From an uncultured Bacteroidota bacterium (GTDB lineage Bacteria > Bacteroidota > Bacteroidia > Chitinophagales > Chitinophagaceae), in contig CAJATB010000145.1 of the NCBI GenBank assembly GCA_903944755.1, forward strand, positions 1-6,349: 6,349 nt of DNA, given 5' to 3'. The notes beneath the pieces are model-generated. The model saw only the letters and a list, made by a program, of their open reading frames with translations, did no database searches and had not been told where the DNA came from. This document shows positions 6,174 to 6,349 of this stretch, piece by piece; the stretch's first letter is position 1; the number at the start of each line of letters is the position of its first letter. The position numbers and the translations under genes were made by a program.

Positions 6174-6349
6174 ATGCAAAAGTTTTTAATCATAGGGTTG
6201 GGGAATGTAGGTGCAGAATATGCGCATACCAGACACAATATAGGGTTTGATGTATTGGACGCGTTTGTAATAAAGCATGGCGGTTTTTTTAAGTTGGACC
6301 GCTTGGCCGAAGTAGCCGAAGTAAAATGGAAGGGTAAAATATTTATTTG
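6174..6349 (+). CDS. pth: Peptidyl-tRNA hydrolase (5' part only)
   Basis: Only the first 58 codons are present; the right window edge cuts the gene (the family is usually about 190 aa). Pth cleaves peptidyl-tRNA released from stalled ribosomes, freeing tRNA in the cytoplasm. The diagnostic N-terminus is complete: FLIIGLGNVGAEYAHTRHNIGF, with N11 and catalytic H21 (E. coli N10 and H20). V12 stands where most bacteria have Pro in GLGNPG. The ATG at 6174 fits the family start. Its position right after rplY/ctc is a widely conserved neighbourhood, which supports the call. Confidence 0.95.
   Translation, partial: MQKFLIIGLGNVGAEYAHTRHNIGFDVLDAFVIKHGGFFKLDRLAEVAEVKWKGKIFI

Noticed and set aside
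1..6349. A previously undescribed multi-gene system (defence, secretion or biosynthetic)
   Set aside because: Seven of the eight genes belong to characterised or recognisable families and the eighth to a known DUF; no unexplained gene cluster, repeat array or structured RNA was found.

Overview
The window looks like an ordinary chromosomal stretch of a Bacteroidota bacterium, probably a Chitinophagaceae/Sphingobacteriia-type relative; this is inferred from gene types, not from a search. The evidence is: moderate to low GC; no Shine-Dalgarno sequence before the start codons; several -7 promoter elements of the Bacteroidota form TAnnTTTG close to start codons; an outer-membrane-type protein combining TPR, PD40 propeller, CarboxypepD-like and OmpA_C regions; and a DUF3467 gene. 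It holds eight protein genes, the first and last cut by the window edges. No tRNA, rRNA, CRISPR, insertion sequence or phage gene was seen.

Positions 1-3164, minus strand: a probable operon transcribed leftward, folD (folate C1 enzyme), then queE (7-deazaguanine/queuosine precursor synthesis), then a PorE-like cell-envelope protein whose C-terminal OmpA domain runs off the left edge. The gaps are only 19 and 34 nt. The folD promoter appears to sit almost on its start codon, and a divergent promoter for the DUF3467 gene lies 13 bp away from it.

Positions 3214-4218: a small DUF3467 gene (plus) and radC (minus) converge, with their stop codons directly touching. Neither gene has room for a private terminator.

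Positions 4219-6349: a 163-bp divergent region separates radC from a rightward housekeeping cluster, prs (PRPP synthase), rplY/ctc (ribosomal protein L25) and pth (peptidyl-tRNA hydrolase, cut by the right edge). This prs-ctc-pth order is known from other bacteria, including Bacillus subtilis. Here the genes are separated by hairpin terminators, and rplY and pth each have a recognisable promoter of their own. Functionally, the cluster links nucleotide precursor supply with the ribosome and the recycling of stalled tRNA.

I found no convincing new biological system. The observations worth a second look are about fine-scale layout: a promoter element inside a terminator loop, a nearly leaderless folD, colliding divergent promoters, abutting convergent stops, and the PorE-like architecture lacking a lipobox.
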